From assembly GCA_004194705.1 (NCBI GenBank), contig SADC01000232.1, forward strand, positions 1 through 64,000: a stretch of DNA of 64,000 bases, written 5' to 3'. Numbering within the stretch: position 1 is the stretch's first letter; every line of letters starts with the position of its first letter. The notes under the pieces are model-generated. The model made no database searches. It saw only the letters and a list, made by a program, of their open reading frames with translations, and was not told where the DNA came from. Shown piece by piece: positions 11,321 through 23,006 of this stretch. The position numbers and the translations under genes were made by a program. The stretch comes from Ditylenchus dipsaci (Eukaryota; Nematoda; Chromadorea; Rhabditida; Anguinidae).

Positions 11321-12565
11321 ACTAGGGTCTACAGGCGCCCATCGGCGCCTATGCCGTTGGGAACATTAGTGGTTCGGGCACTATTCCTGTGGTTTGGAAA
11401 CTTACTGGTTCATGTACATTGGTAGTTCGGGTAGATCATCCATCCTACCTGTTCCCACATACTCTACTCGCATTGCCTCGCCTACCGTCGCCCTATCTTC
11501 ACCCACCCTTGCCTATCCTCGCCTACCCTCGCCCTACCTCGCCTATTTGGCCTAGTATAACCTACACCTGACTGGTCCCCAGCGCGTACGTTATATCGAA
11601 GTTTGACTGTATAGATTCCACCTGAACACTCAACTATCCTACCCTGGCCAGTCACCCTACCTGACCACCGATATCCCTACATGACCACCTACCTACTCTA
11701 ATAACCACTTAACTGGTGGTCCTGGCTGTTTGCATACCCACGTAGTTTGGGTCCCACCCTAGTGGTTGTGAGATATCCACGTGGTGTGGGCACCATCTTA
11801 GTAGTTAGGAGCTTTTTAGGCTAAAGTATAGAATGTGAAATGCCCGAAATCGTCCAAAATGATGATTTTCGGGTGTTTTGACCACTAAAATGTGCTTAAA
11901 ACAAGTTTTTTAGGTGGCGGAAGACCACTTTTGGACATAAAATTTTTGACCAAAAATTGACTTTTTGTCTTGGTTTTCCCCTTATCTACCTCCCCGCTAT
12001 CCTCCCCGTGTTACTTCTACAGAAGTTGGGTCAGCCCTTGTCCAGGACATGTCAACTCCCGGGCTTTCTTTTTTAAAGCAGCGTAGAGCCGTAGGCTTAG
12101 GCTTTAGGCTTAGGTGCGCTGGTAATACAGGTTAGAGATGCGCGCACAAATCTCACCCTGGAGATGAGTCTGAGAAAATTAACATGTAATATGCATATAC
12201 AAATGCTTTTTGCCCAGTCTCACACACAAGACAAAAAGTCAATTTTTGGTCAAAAATTTTTCATGTCCAAAGTGGTCTTGCCACCTAAAAACGTGTTTTA
12301 AGCACGTTTTAGTGGTCAAAACACTCGAAAATCATCATTTTGGACGATTTCGGGCGTTTCACACATTCTATACTCCTACCGCTTTTTATGTGGTTCAAGC
12401 TCCATCCACGTGGTTTGGGCAATATTCTGGTGGTTGATAGTTGTTCACGTGGTTGGGTCCATTTAAGTGGTTCGGGTCCCATCCTGGTGGTTTGGTGGGT
12501 TGTGTTTACATTATTCGGCCCTGATCCTGGTGGTTCAGCTAATTTCTTCTTAATGGTTTTAGGTC
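11320..12565. repeat. Compound repeat: minisatellite words and a 150-bp inverted repeat
   Basis: 11365-11810 and 12390-12560 contain many copies of CCACGTGGTTTGGG / GTGGTTCGGG-type words and CCTCGCCTACC runs. Between them a 150-bp arm (11824-11977) is inverted at 12222-12376, sharing CGAAATCGTCCAAAATGATG. A TTAGGC-like run lies at 12091-12114. There is no coding evidence. Confidence 0.6.
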
Positions 12566-12568
12566 AAA

Positions 12569-12756
12569 GTCAACTCACTCCGAAGTGAACCTCAAGGGAC
12601 CGGCACTAAGTCTGCACTATGGCGGGAGGTGCACTATGGCAAGCGGTTACTATGGAACAAATTGACAGTATGCTGGCCACCCACATCGGAACCGGGTGTG
12701 CACTATGGCGGGGTGTACACTATGGCGGGGGTGTACACTATGGAGGGAGTTGACTG
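12569..12756. repeat. CAGTC-family derivative with repeated CACTATGGCGGG
   Basis: The ends GTCAACTCACTCCG and GGAGGGAGTTGACTG are inverted. The interior repeats GTGCACTATGGCGGG-like words four times (12614-12745). Confidence 0.5.
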
Positions 12757-14063
12757 TTGCCATGAAGATTGAGAGAAAAAACAAGACAGGAATTATAAGG
12801 AATATACAAAAATTTGGGTTTCAGAGTATTTATGTGAATTTCGAAAATAACTTTAACTTTTGAGAGCCCCCGCACTTAAATTTAGCAAACACCTTCACTT
12901 GTAACTTGTAGGGCGACAAAAACTTTTTTAAAGCAACTTCTATTGTTTATTTTTGTACTGAAAAGAAAGCTAAGATGTTAGACATGACTGTTCCAGTGAG
13001 ATATCGGACATGATTTTGCAAAACATGACATAAATTGAACTTCAACACGAAGATCCACCCTAAGTCCAGGCTAAAATTCACCACCTCCGATTTGGAGGGC
13101 AAGAATTTTTTTTAGAAGCAAGTTCTATGGCAAGTTCTATTATACGTGTTTGTGCTTAAAGGAAAGCTGAGATGTTGCACTTGAGTGTTCCGGTGATATA
13201 TCAAACATACGTTTAGAAAAACAACTGAAAATTTGGCTAAAGACAACAAAAGCGACCCACACAGCCGCCCAAATACTATATAGAGATATCTAATAAGACC
13301 TTTTTTGGCCTTTTTTTCACCACCTCGTTAGAGGTCGTTAGACATGTTTGACTTAAGATTAACGACTGATTTCAGATCTTTTTTTCAAGCTTTACCTTAT
13401 TGTTAAAGTCTGATGATTAAATTCGTTTTTTTCGCCTTATTAGCCTTATTTCACGTGGGCCTTGAATAAGCTTTTTAAGTTTTATAATCTCTATTTGTTT
13501 ATCAGCTTTTCATTTTTCTTGCAAAAATAAGCTCTTAAAATTTTTCGAAAATTTCACATAGCATTTTTTCTCTAAACTGCCTAAAAATTAGATTTCGCAT
13601 AACACAAAATTGTGAACATTTTTAGTGAAATGTCGCGGTTTTTATCTCTTTTCTGACAAAGCGTACACATATAAATAATTTCATTTATTCGGCCAATTTT
13701 CCGCCTATTCTCCACTGAATAAATTTGTTTTGGGGGTAGCATGAAGAGGGAGAAGCTCCCCCAAAAGTTGAGTCCCAGGCTAAACTCTTCTGCTTTCCTA
13801 TATCCTCTTGTGCAAATTGAATAGAATAGGCCATACTTAGTGTTTTATTATGCTCTGCTATTGTAAAGGCTAGTCAATACCCAAAATTAGCTTTTTAAAA
13901 AACTCAAATTAGATTTTATGCCAATTTTGGTCAAGTGGATATCATATTTATAAACTTAGACTTTGAAATTTTTCAGGCATGCAAATATATTTTTAAAACA
14001 TCTAGTTAATATTTTTTTAAATTTATTATTCCACGCAAAGGAGGATGTCAACCTGTCAAAAAG
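12757..14063. other. Upstream of LRR receptor; degenerate direct duplication
   Basis: 12885-13020 and 13080-13225 are imperfect direct repeats sharing CTATTGTTTA/CTATTATACG, GAAAGCTAAGATGTT/GAAAGCTGAGATGTT and GTTCC-GTGA-ATATC blocks. The remainder is AT-rich with no gene. The LRR receptor promoter should lie at its right end; no TATA box stands out. Confidence 0.45.
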
Positions 14064-17000
14064 ATGCCAAATAATCGCCGCCTTTCTATACTATTGTTCT
14101 TTAGTATTTGGACAATAACGTTAGCAGATATTTGTCCAGAAAAGTGCACTTGTAAAGGTAAAAAAATTGTGTGAGGTTACAGGAAATCAAAATGTTTGAC
14201 CTTTTTAAAAAAAAACTTGCTGCAAAAAATATTAGAAAACACATTTCGCATTTCACATTAGCAATTTGCCTTTTTTGCCAAAATCGCAATAGTTGTCATG
14301 AAAGGATGCCGGCTTTTTACCCCGTACCTATGAGGCAGTTTCAAGGGCCGAGCTTAACGACCTCCTATATCTATGAACTTATCTTCAAAAGCTGCCTCAT
14401 ATGTATGGGTAATTAAAAGGTGCAAAGCCTAAAGCCACGTGCACAAAGAGTGTCGACCTGAGTGTGAGATTTGGGGTGTTTTAAACGCGGGAAGAGCTCT
14501 ACTTTTTTCCTTCACTGAATTTTTTCTGTTGATAACATTTGATAGCTAAAATTTAGAGCTTCAAAATGAGCTATTGACAAGCAACATCTGATGAAAAAAA
14601 CAATTGGGAAAAAGGCTTAGGTCCGCACTCAGGTCGACACTAGTCCGGGTGTTGGCCTGAGTGTCGACCTGAGTGCGGACCTAATCATTTGTACCCCAAT
14701 TTTGTTTATCAGATGTTGCTTGTCAATAGCTCATTCTGAAGCCCTGAATCTCAGCTACAAAATGATAACAACAGCTAAAAATTTTCTGCTAAGCAAAAGT
14801 AGAGCTCTTGCCGCGTTTAAAACACTCCAAATCTCACACCAGGTCGACACTCATAGTGCAGGTGCCTCGATAGCATCACATACCTATGGGCTTATCTTTG
14901 AAAGTGTCTTATAGGTATAGGGTAGAAAGGTGGAATCCTTTGATGGTGAAAACGAGATTCCTGTAATGCTTGTGTATTTTGTAAGAATAAAAAATTAAAA
15001 ACTTTTCCAAATAAGCTACATTTTTTCAGATTTTAACAATTATGCTTCAGTGACTTGTCAAAAATTAAATGAAAAGGAAATTCTCGAGCTGTTTTCCGAC
15101 CAAGGCACTTTGTTGCGAAACTACTCTCAAACGCTGCAAATTTCACACTACAACAAAGTGAATTGACCGATCTACTGCTATTTCCAGCTCCTAAATTTCA
15201 AACAATTGACTTCACTAGATTTGTCTAACAACCAGTTGAACAGCCTAGATTTTTCTGCTCTTTCTGACTTTTCACTGCCTTCTTTGATTAAACTTGTGCT
15301 GGATGACAATAAGTTGGCTGTAAGTATTAATAATGGATGTAACTGAAAGTTGCCCTAAAATCTGAATTCTTGCCCTTTTTCTTTTTTTCAGTAATAAATT
15401 GCCGAAAAAAGCAAAAAGGGGCAATAATTTAGATTTTAGTGCAATAATTCAATTTGATCCGTTAATAATAACCTAACATGCTTATTTATTAACATGCACA
15501 CTTTTAGAGCATTACTCGCCAATCCTTCATAATATTTCCTAATGTAGAAGAAATAAGTGTGAAGCACAATGGCATTTTCGCTATTGACTGGGAAGCATTT
15601 CGTCTTTTTCGTCTCAAGCGACTCTATTTGGGATGGAACCATTTGCCGGTAGGTTTTAAAAATATTTATAGTGTTTTGCAAAATTTTAAATTTTGCAAGG
15701 TGTATCAGAGTTCTATCCACATTTTGTAGCTTTGACAAAAATTCTTAAGGCCTCTTTAAATTTTATAATTATCTTTTTGCTATAAACTTCAAAGCAGCTA
15801 CAATAGCTTCGCAATTCGGGTCCTATATGTACTGGGTCGCAATCAATCGAACCCCCATCCCGAAGAAAATATGTAGGTTTTCGAGTCGAGGCCTCAATTT
15901 CAAGTTTTGGACTCGAAAACTCGAAAATTTTCGAGTTTCCTTTCGTTTTTTCGAGTCTCGAGGGCTCGAAAAAAATTTCGAGTGTTTCTTTCGACTTTCG
16001 AGGTCCGGATAAAATATTTCTAGTCAACTTTTCGAGTTTCGAGACCTCGAAAATCTTTGAGCCATTCGAGTCCTCAAGTCGAGGCCTCGAAAATATCGAG
16101 GTCTCGGCAACCCTAAAATATGCCTTGCTCCCCGTTGCTATCTTTGCTATCTTTTCGATTTTTTTGTGTTTCAGCTTTAAAACGACAGGGTCACCAAAAC
16201 GAAATTTTGAAGAAAAAAAACCAATAAAAACAACAGGGGGAACAAGGCATATTTTTTACGGGAGTAACCTCAACTCATATATAGCCGAAATTCGTGTGCA
16301 AGTGATTGATTCTTGAGCAGCTTACTCTTAGTCAAAAGTATCAACTTCACCCCAGCTTTTTATTTTTGTATAAAAAAACTTCAATTTGTATTTTGAAGAG
16401 AATAAAATAGACTTACAATAATGAATACCTTAAAACCACAGATTTTTCCGAAGTAAATTTATCAAATTTACGCCTTCAAAACAACTGATATGTTTGGCAT
16501 TTAGACCATTAGTGAACATATGCTTCGTTTCACACCAAACCTAGAGATGCTCGACCTAAGTCACAACCAAATAAGCATTGCTCAAAGTAGCAGCTTTTTT
16601 GCTGCCCAACATCTGAAACATATTGATTTGAGTTTCAACAGGATACAGCGCTTTTTCTATGACTCTTTTTCGCCGCTTTTTCAGGTGATTATTAAGTTTT
16701 CTAATATTTTTTTTTTATTGAAATAATTCTTTCCCAGGAATTTTTGCAGCTTGAAACACTCGACTTGTCTTACAATAATTTGAGCAGCATACCTGTTGAT
16801 CTGAAACAGTTTATTGCTTTGAGACAACTGAACTTTAGTGGCAATCCAATAGAAAAGTTTGCGTGGGAGAGCTGGTTCAACCAGTTTTGGAGGTAGGTCA
16901 TCATTGAAATGTTCATGATTCCGAGAAGTAATCTTGATCAAAAATGGGTATAAAGCAGGGCTGCTATATGCCCTTTTTAAAAAGATTATCCCTTTTTTGG

Positions 17001-20000
17001 AACACCAAATCTTTTTTATATTTGAATTTTTAGACAAAATCTTTTTTTCGCTTCAAAATGGCAATAAGCACTAGATAAAATGCACTTTTTCCTTCGAATT
17101 TCTTTATTTTTAACAAAAGGTCCTTTTTTTAATTTTTTTTTCTCAGAATCAAAAAAACAGCCGGTTTCTCATGCAATCGGGGTCGAGAAACACGTATATG
17201 AGGTTATCTCCGTCATCCGAGCCCTCCCCGTGAGGGGAGGGGGATTCTGTACTGCAACCAATCAAAGATATAAATAAAATTTCAGACCCTCAACATTTCC
17301 CACTGTCCAAAACTTAGGCTGATCGAAGCACGTGCCTTTGCTAAACTACCTCTTCTTCAAACCACTATTCTGGCCAATAATCCGATGCTCAATTTTATTT
17401 CGCCTTCTGCTTTCAAAACATTTCTTCGTTGTTTGAGTATACAATTTTTTGATAAAAACAATGAAACTTATAAATTTACTGGGTATAATTTAGATTAGAC
17501 CTGTCCAACAACGCTTTGGAGACCTTGGATGAGTCTGTAATAAAACTTCCAGTTCGTGTTCACCTGGGTAGCAATCCATTTACCTGTGCCTGCATTTTAC
17601 CAACAGCTAAAAATACCAAAAACACATAGCAGATAGTTCACTTGTCAGGTGTATCACACCATCTAACATCTCCCAGCATATTTCTATGACTGAATTCGAG
17701 AGCAGAAAAAGTAGTGGACTTCTATCCTCAGAAGATGACCTCTGTGACAGCCAGCCATTGACACCTTTGGGACAGCAACTGGTTACTGAGATTGGTGACT
17801 TCTACTCAATTTACTGTGCTGCTAAGTTGCCTTCGGATAAAATTGTCTGGACTTTTCCTAATCTCACTCAAGTTGTGGGCAGTGAGCATGAGGTTGGTAG
17901 CATTTTATTTTTCAACTTGAAATTATTTTTAATTTAATTTTCAGTTCCCGATCAGAAATTCAAAAGAGCAAACCCACAATTTTTTCGGGCCATCTTTGAG
18001 CTCAGCCGCTGTGGATTCTTCTCCTTTTCTCGGAGGTCTCTTTCCGCCACAACAGTTTTCGTCACAGATGCTTAGAAAACTAATGCTCAGAACAGTAGAC
18101 CGAGAATTTTCGCTACTAGAGAACAATTGAGGTTTGAGACAGTCACTGCTGAAGACGCTGGTAATTTTGTCAGCTAAGTTTTTCTTTTAAAAAATTAAAC
18201 TTTAAGGGAAATATTTGTGTCATACCGAGTCCTCTAAACTTCATGCTGGATCAAAACTGCTGAAATTAAGCGTTTCGAGGCCAACCATAGCTATCGTAAA
18301 ATATATTTGTTTGTATAAATTAAAAGTTTTATTATCGTTTTAGAGCGTACTTGAAGTGGGCTCTCATTATGTCTCTGTAAGTCTTTTGCTGTTAAAATAT
18401 GTGAAGCATAAATAAAAAATGTTGAAGGTGGCATGGAATGGATCATTGAAAATTAGGTATATTCTATTTACACAACTGGTTTAAAATATGATAAATCGTC
18501 CCGCTCAATCAATCTAAATATATTAAAATGGTCTCAAACACTATATCTCGGCCGAAAATCAGCTCAGAAGCTTAAAAATACGCCGTTTTTGATTTATGAA
18601 CAATGAAAAAGTGAGTATTATGCTTGCTTTAATAGAAACTCTAGCTACAGTTTGCCCGGTACTCTAAAGTCAGTTTACACTAACGACGATCTCGGTTAAT
18701 CGGCATTAGTCAGTTTTTTTCAAATTTTGCAGCTAGAAAAAGCTAGAAATTTGTGCTTTGACAAAAAGTTTTTAGTGTTTTCTTTGATTTTCCGTTTGTT
18801 TTAGATAAAAAAAGTTATAGTTGACTTTCAAACAAGAAATAACCCTTGATTATCCGGCATGCTATTCTATATAATGCTATTATATAATGGAAGTGTTTTT
18901 GCTTACTTATTATTCGCAAAGTACTACACAAACATAATTTGAAAATATTTTTTTTAATTTAACCTGGTACCCGCTTTTTGAAATATTCGCATCGGCGACG
19001 GGCATGCCCTTTAAGTTTGGTCCCCATGGTTGCCGAATAACCAAGGGTTATACAATGAGTTTTAATTTTTAGAGCATCTGATAGAGTTGGACTCTCTTTA
19101 GACGTCAAGGATGGAATCTCAGGAACAGTAAATAGAATAATACAGCTGGCTTTGTACAATCCGTAAGATCAAATTTTTTGGTTCTTGAGGGTTATCATGA
19201 GTCTCCCTGAAACTATTTTGAAAACCTGCAGTTTTCGACCATTGATTTAAAAAATATAAGAAATTTTGAAAAAGACACATGGATAACCAGTAGTACCGAG
19301 AATTCATAAAAAAATATTCAAAGGCATTATTTTATTATTTAGTTGGCACAGCTACAATGTTATGCGTTTAAAGCCCTTAACTGTAATTTTATTTTTCAAT
19401 TTTTTAAATTTCTCTTTTTCTATCTAATTAACATTGTAGAACTACACCTTCTGCCTTGTTTACCGACTCAACGAGTTAGACAACACTAACAAGGAATTGA
19501 CAAGCTCCAGAAGCTATACGAAAGCTGTGTGGATGCTCAAACACAAGCTAGCCTCAGCTTCTGGAACTCAATCAGTGCCTCCACTTTCATCACTATAAGT
19601 GTGATTGCGTTTTGTTTGGCTTCTTTGTGCTGCTTCAGAACTCTATATACTAGATTCTTTATCTGGCATGATACTAAAATGAGGTAATAAGTTCGGTTAA
19701 GACTGCAAATAACCTATGATCCTTTTTGAAGATCAAGAATGAATCAGAGCATAAGTGGACAAAGTTTCTTGTCAAGTTCAAATGGCAGTGCTATGTCTCA
19801 ATCAGTTACCTTTGAGAATACACCACAGGTAACTTTTTTTCTTTGCTAGTCTTGCATTTGAAGTCAGAATTATGTAGAACTCAAAATTAGGCTTGTCTGT
19901 ATCGAAAGGGAAGCTTTTTAACTTTTAAAAAGTGGCCTCAGCGGCGCAGTGGGTAAGCGTTTGTGTTTTTTGGCCCGAATTCCTGCGCAGGTCGGATCCC

Positions 20001-20623
20001 ACGGTGAAAGGACAGTTCGTGGCACAGACAGTCCGTGGTTCGTCCCACGTGGTGACACGCCATTTATTTCGAATTGTTTGACCGATGTCTAGGGGTAATT
20101 TGAGTCATTGATTCCTAAGAAAGTCGAATTACCCCCAAAAGGTTGGCCAAAATAAATAGCGTGCCACAACGTGAAATCAAACCTGCGCACTACTTTGACG
20201 CCTACCCACTTCGCCAGCAAAGCCCTCACTTTTAAGCTTTAACTATTTTAGACTATCTATTCAATTTATGTCATCGTAAAAAATCAAAATAAAATAATAA
20301 GTAAATTTGTAGCTGTGTGGTATCTAAATGTGCAGTATCTTCTTCACATAGAACTGATACATTTTGAACAGGATGCCAAAAATTTAAGCGTAATTTTGTA
20401 AAAAAATTGAAGTGGAAACCCTTTATTAAATTAAATTAATAAACATTGAAAAATCGAGTTTTGTAATAAAAATGCATTCAAATATAGTTAAACTTTATAA
20501 GAGAAATATATATTTTTTATTTTGAAGGTGATAAACCAGTCCACAACCATGACCAGGTTTCCAGATTCCACATTTAGCGCCAATGCGAATAGTCGACTGT
20601 TGACAGTTGATGATGCAGTATGA
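14064..20623 (+). CDS. Leucine-rich-repeat / Ig / FN3 single-pass receptor, 17 exons
   Basis: A cell-surface adhesion or signalling receptor. Exon 1 (14064-14157) encodes a signal peptide followed by the LRRNT cysteine motif CPEKCTC. LRR exons are at about 15030-15319, 15508-15648, 16505-16684, 16738-16892, 17286-~17440 and 17494-17892. They carry repeats such as LTSLDLSNNQL, LEMLDLSHNQI, LETLDLSYNNL and LDLSNNAL, then the LRRCT start NPFTCACIL. Ig-like sequence follows (17494-18295), with SIYCAAKLPSDKIVW and the closing motif EDAGKYLC. FN3-like exons come next: 18344-18376, 18428-18456, 18636-18668, 19073-19162, and the start of 19440-19683 (NYTFCLVYRLNE). The last of these also carries the membrane helix TFITISVIAFCLASLCCF. 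Cytoplasmic exons are 19732-19828 and 20528-20623, ending in DDAV. The architecture resembles LRIT/Kekkon-type receptors; I cannot assign an orthologue. Several one-base shifts break the frame (about 15170, 17280, 17630, 18125, 19440). Introns hold several mobile elements. Confidence 0.88.
14300..14925. mobile_element. Palindromic element in intron 1 of the LRR receptor
   Basis: Arms of ~250 bp meet at 14640, with CACTCAGGTCGACAC and its complement in several copies. The blocks GAGATTTGGGGTGTTTTAAA and complement mark the outer arms. No ORF. Confidence 0.65.
15870..16115. repeat. TCGAG/TCGAAA-rich low-complexity cluster
   Basis: Dense short direct and inverted TCGAG and TCGAAA words (for example ACTCGAAAACTCGAAAATTT) lie in an LRR receptor intron, adjacent to the palindrome at 16117-16262. 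Confidence 0.6.
16117..16262. repeat. Small palindromic MITE (AAAATATGCCTTG arms)
   Basis: The ends AAAATATGCCTTGCTCCCCG and the complement of GGGGGAACAAGGCATATTTT pair. Related arms occur at 34655-34850 and 63490-63680, so this is a dispersed family. Confidence 0.6.
19935..20245. repeat. Palindromic SINE-like element in an LRR receptor intron
   Basis: The left part (GCGCAGTGGGTAAGCG.., with AGGTCGGATCCC) has tRNA-like boxes. The right part is its imperfect complement (GCCTACCCACTTCGC). The centre contains GGGGTAATTTGAGTC and complement. Confidence 0.5.
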
Positions 20624-22504
20624 AGTTATTGTTATTTAAAAGTTGTGTAATATTTCTAAAATCTGTGTCATTTTTCGTTGCTCATATTACTGGTAAATTT
20701 GTATTTAATGAAATTCGTGAATTAAAGGTTACTTCAAGTTTTTGACCACAATGAAAAATTTTCTTGCAAAAAGTGAGCAAAAATACACATGCGAAAGGGT
20801 AAATATACTAGTTAGAATGTACAGTCAACCTTCTCTATAAGTTACAGCTGAAACAGATTTGGTTGGTTATCAATAAAATAAGGCAAACGGACCATGCTTA
20901 AATGACCATTGCCGTTGCCGACAACGAGAATTTCAAATGTGATTGCGAAAATATTCGCAATCATTTTTTACTTAAGCTACACCTCTCCAAAGGTTCCAGC
21001 TAGGGGGTAAAATATCGATTAGCAACCATATCGATTAGCGACCCTTTATTTCAAAAAAAATTCAAATTTTGGTCTAAATCGACTATTTTGACAATAAACG
21101 TTTTCGCAAATTTACCCCAAACACTAAAGTCTCTTCATGAATTCAATCCGTTGAGATTAGCTCCGAAAAACTTCATGTAGCGAAGATATTGGTGTTTTGA
21201 GCGAATCAAACAGAAAATTTGGGCTACTTCACTACTTGAAAGGATTTTTTAGCTCTATGAAATTTTGTAGACATGATCTCAACGGATTTGGGTCATGGAA
21301 GAGATCTCGGTGTTCAAAGTGACTTTTCGAAAAAAATTCCGTCAAAATTGCTGATCTTTTATGAAAAGTTGAAAATTTCTTGCTTTTTTTCCGCTAATCT
21401 GTATGGTCCCTAATCGAGGGTCGCTAGCTGGAGCGGTGCCACCCGATAAACTGAAACTCTATTTAATCTACAGTCGAAAAAATATAAACGATATTGAATA
21501 AGAGCTTTTGTGCCTTTACACGAAAGCATTTCTCAGCATTCTTATGCGAAAATAAGTTTCATGTGACTTTCTGACTTATATTTGAGTTAAAGTCTACTTT
21601 CGTCTTACCTGGACCAAAAATTTTTTGAAGGAAGATTTGAAAATCTGATATTTATGACCTATGTCTTCTTTTCGATTTCACGTCTAATAAGTTGTTATAA
21701 TTGTTTCATGTTATTGTTTGCAATTTGTTCAGGGTTTTGTGGGTGTTGAACTGTACTGCAACACAGTGCTCAGATGTTGTCTTAACGATTAATGTCCAAC
21801 TAAACCTTTGCTCACTGGAACTTAAAGGGCTAGGTAACACATGTCAAAAACGAAATTTGTCAAAGGTAATTTTTTAGAGATGAAAATTTAATTTTTTTAA
21901 TACGGGGCGAACAGAATTGGAATACAAAAAGGACGGAGCAGGCAGAAAAGGGATACTGGGCGAGAATCTTGGTACGCGGAACATTTTCGGGTGGACCTAG
22001 AAAACTTCCGATCGGAAGCATTCCGTTTACAGCGCCTGTATATGTTTGACTGAACAGATTTTATTCTCGTACTCCCTCGTTCTCGTTCTGCTTGATAGAG
22101 TCAATACGGTAGATACCTTGCTTTTTATTTGCATCCGAGACAAAATTCGCCATGTACTACTGCCGGAATCGTGCCGTCCCGTTCCCATCTCTAATTCGTA
22201 CCAATTTCTGTGTAATATTCTTCGGCTTGTTCTATGCTTAGATTGGACTAGCGTATGTCATGACGTAATCAAAAAAATTCACTCATTTAACATATCCTGA
22301 AAAGTCTATCCCAGCCTGAAGTTACTTTGTAAATCAGTGAAGAATTTAGCTGGTAAATATGTTACCCTATAGATAAATACGTCAATCTATAAGAAATTAT
22401 CAAAGATAGATTTTAATATAATTTATAGTTAGCAAAACATTAATTGAAAAGCTTTTTTTTTAACATTATTTTAAATATATTATTGCCATTGGTGATTCCA
22501 TTTT
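20624..22504. other. Intergenic after the LRR receptor; decayed repeats
   Basis: 20820-21475 has CAGTC-like ends (CAGTCAACCTTCTCTATAAG.. and a GACTGTAG-type complement) and ATCGATTAGC words, suggesting an old member of the CAGTC family. No gene. Confidence 0.4.
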
Positions 22505-22708
22505 CTAGTATTGAACAAATATGGTGAATAAAACCATTAACGCCAAAATCTTAGGAATGGCATGCTTAAACCATAAGACTCCTTTGAAAATATCACTGCC
22601 ACTATTTCTATCAGGATTATTATCATCATTATCATCACCGTCAGGATAATTGTCAGAAGAGCTGTCGTCAGAAAAAGTCGGCTCCGTGTCTAATTGCACT
22701 GAAAACAT
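22505..22708 (-). CDS. Possible terminal exon: acidic linker plus C-terminal hydrophobic helix
   Basis: Reading down from about 22697, just after a TATGTTTTCAG splice-acceptor-like sequence, an open frame encodes a very acidic, Asp/Ser/Asn-rich linker. It then reads IFKGVLWFKH and a hydrophobic C-terminus, ILALMVLFTIFVQY, before the stop. This looks like the last exon of a membrane-anchored or GPI-anchored protein. I do not recognise it, and I found no convincing upstream exon on the minus strand between 22.7 and 26 kb. It could be a chance ORF. Evidence is limited to acceptor plus biased composition plus terminal helix. Confidence 0.35.
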   Translation of the reverse strand: MFSVQLDTEPTFSDDSSSDNYPDGDDNDDNNPDRNSGSDIFKGVLWFKHAIPKILALMVLFTIFVQY

Positions 22709-22839
22709 ACATAACTTAAAAAACCATCACCGTATGTGCAAATGGCAATTTTCAAAAAAAAATTCAATGACTATTTTGCTATTTGCTCTTTTACTGAAAA
22801 AACTGAAAAAATGCATAATTAGACAAAAAAAAGTCGTAA

Positions 22840-23006
22840 AAGTCCATTCTCGTTAAACCGGCAACCCTGGGGACCAGCTTGGGGGGCCGGTTTTCGGGAT
22901 TGAGCTTTGTCTAATGTCTTGTCGGCTAGTCAAATTAGGCTTTTTACAGTGCCGGTTTATCAAGAGCGCCGGTTTATCGGCATACCGATTTATCGAGAGT
23001 GGACTG
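22840..23006. mobile_element. CAGTC-family short MITE
   Basis: The ends AGTCCATTCTCGTTAAACCGG and the complement of CCGATTTATCGAGAGTGGACTG; CCGGTTTATC words are repeated internally. The element abuts the 23007-24475 element. Confidence 0.55.

Noticed and set aside
15144..15183. A ~30-nt intron in the second LRR exon
   Set aside because: GTGAATTG..TTTCCAG would join frames well, but 30 nt is shorter than any other intron here; a nearby one-base error is as likely.
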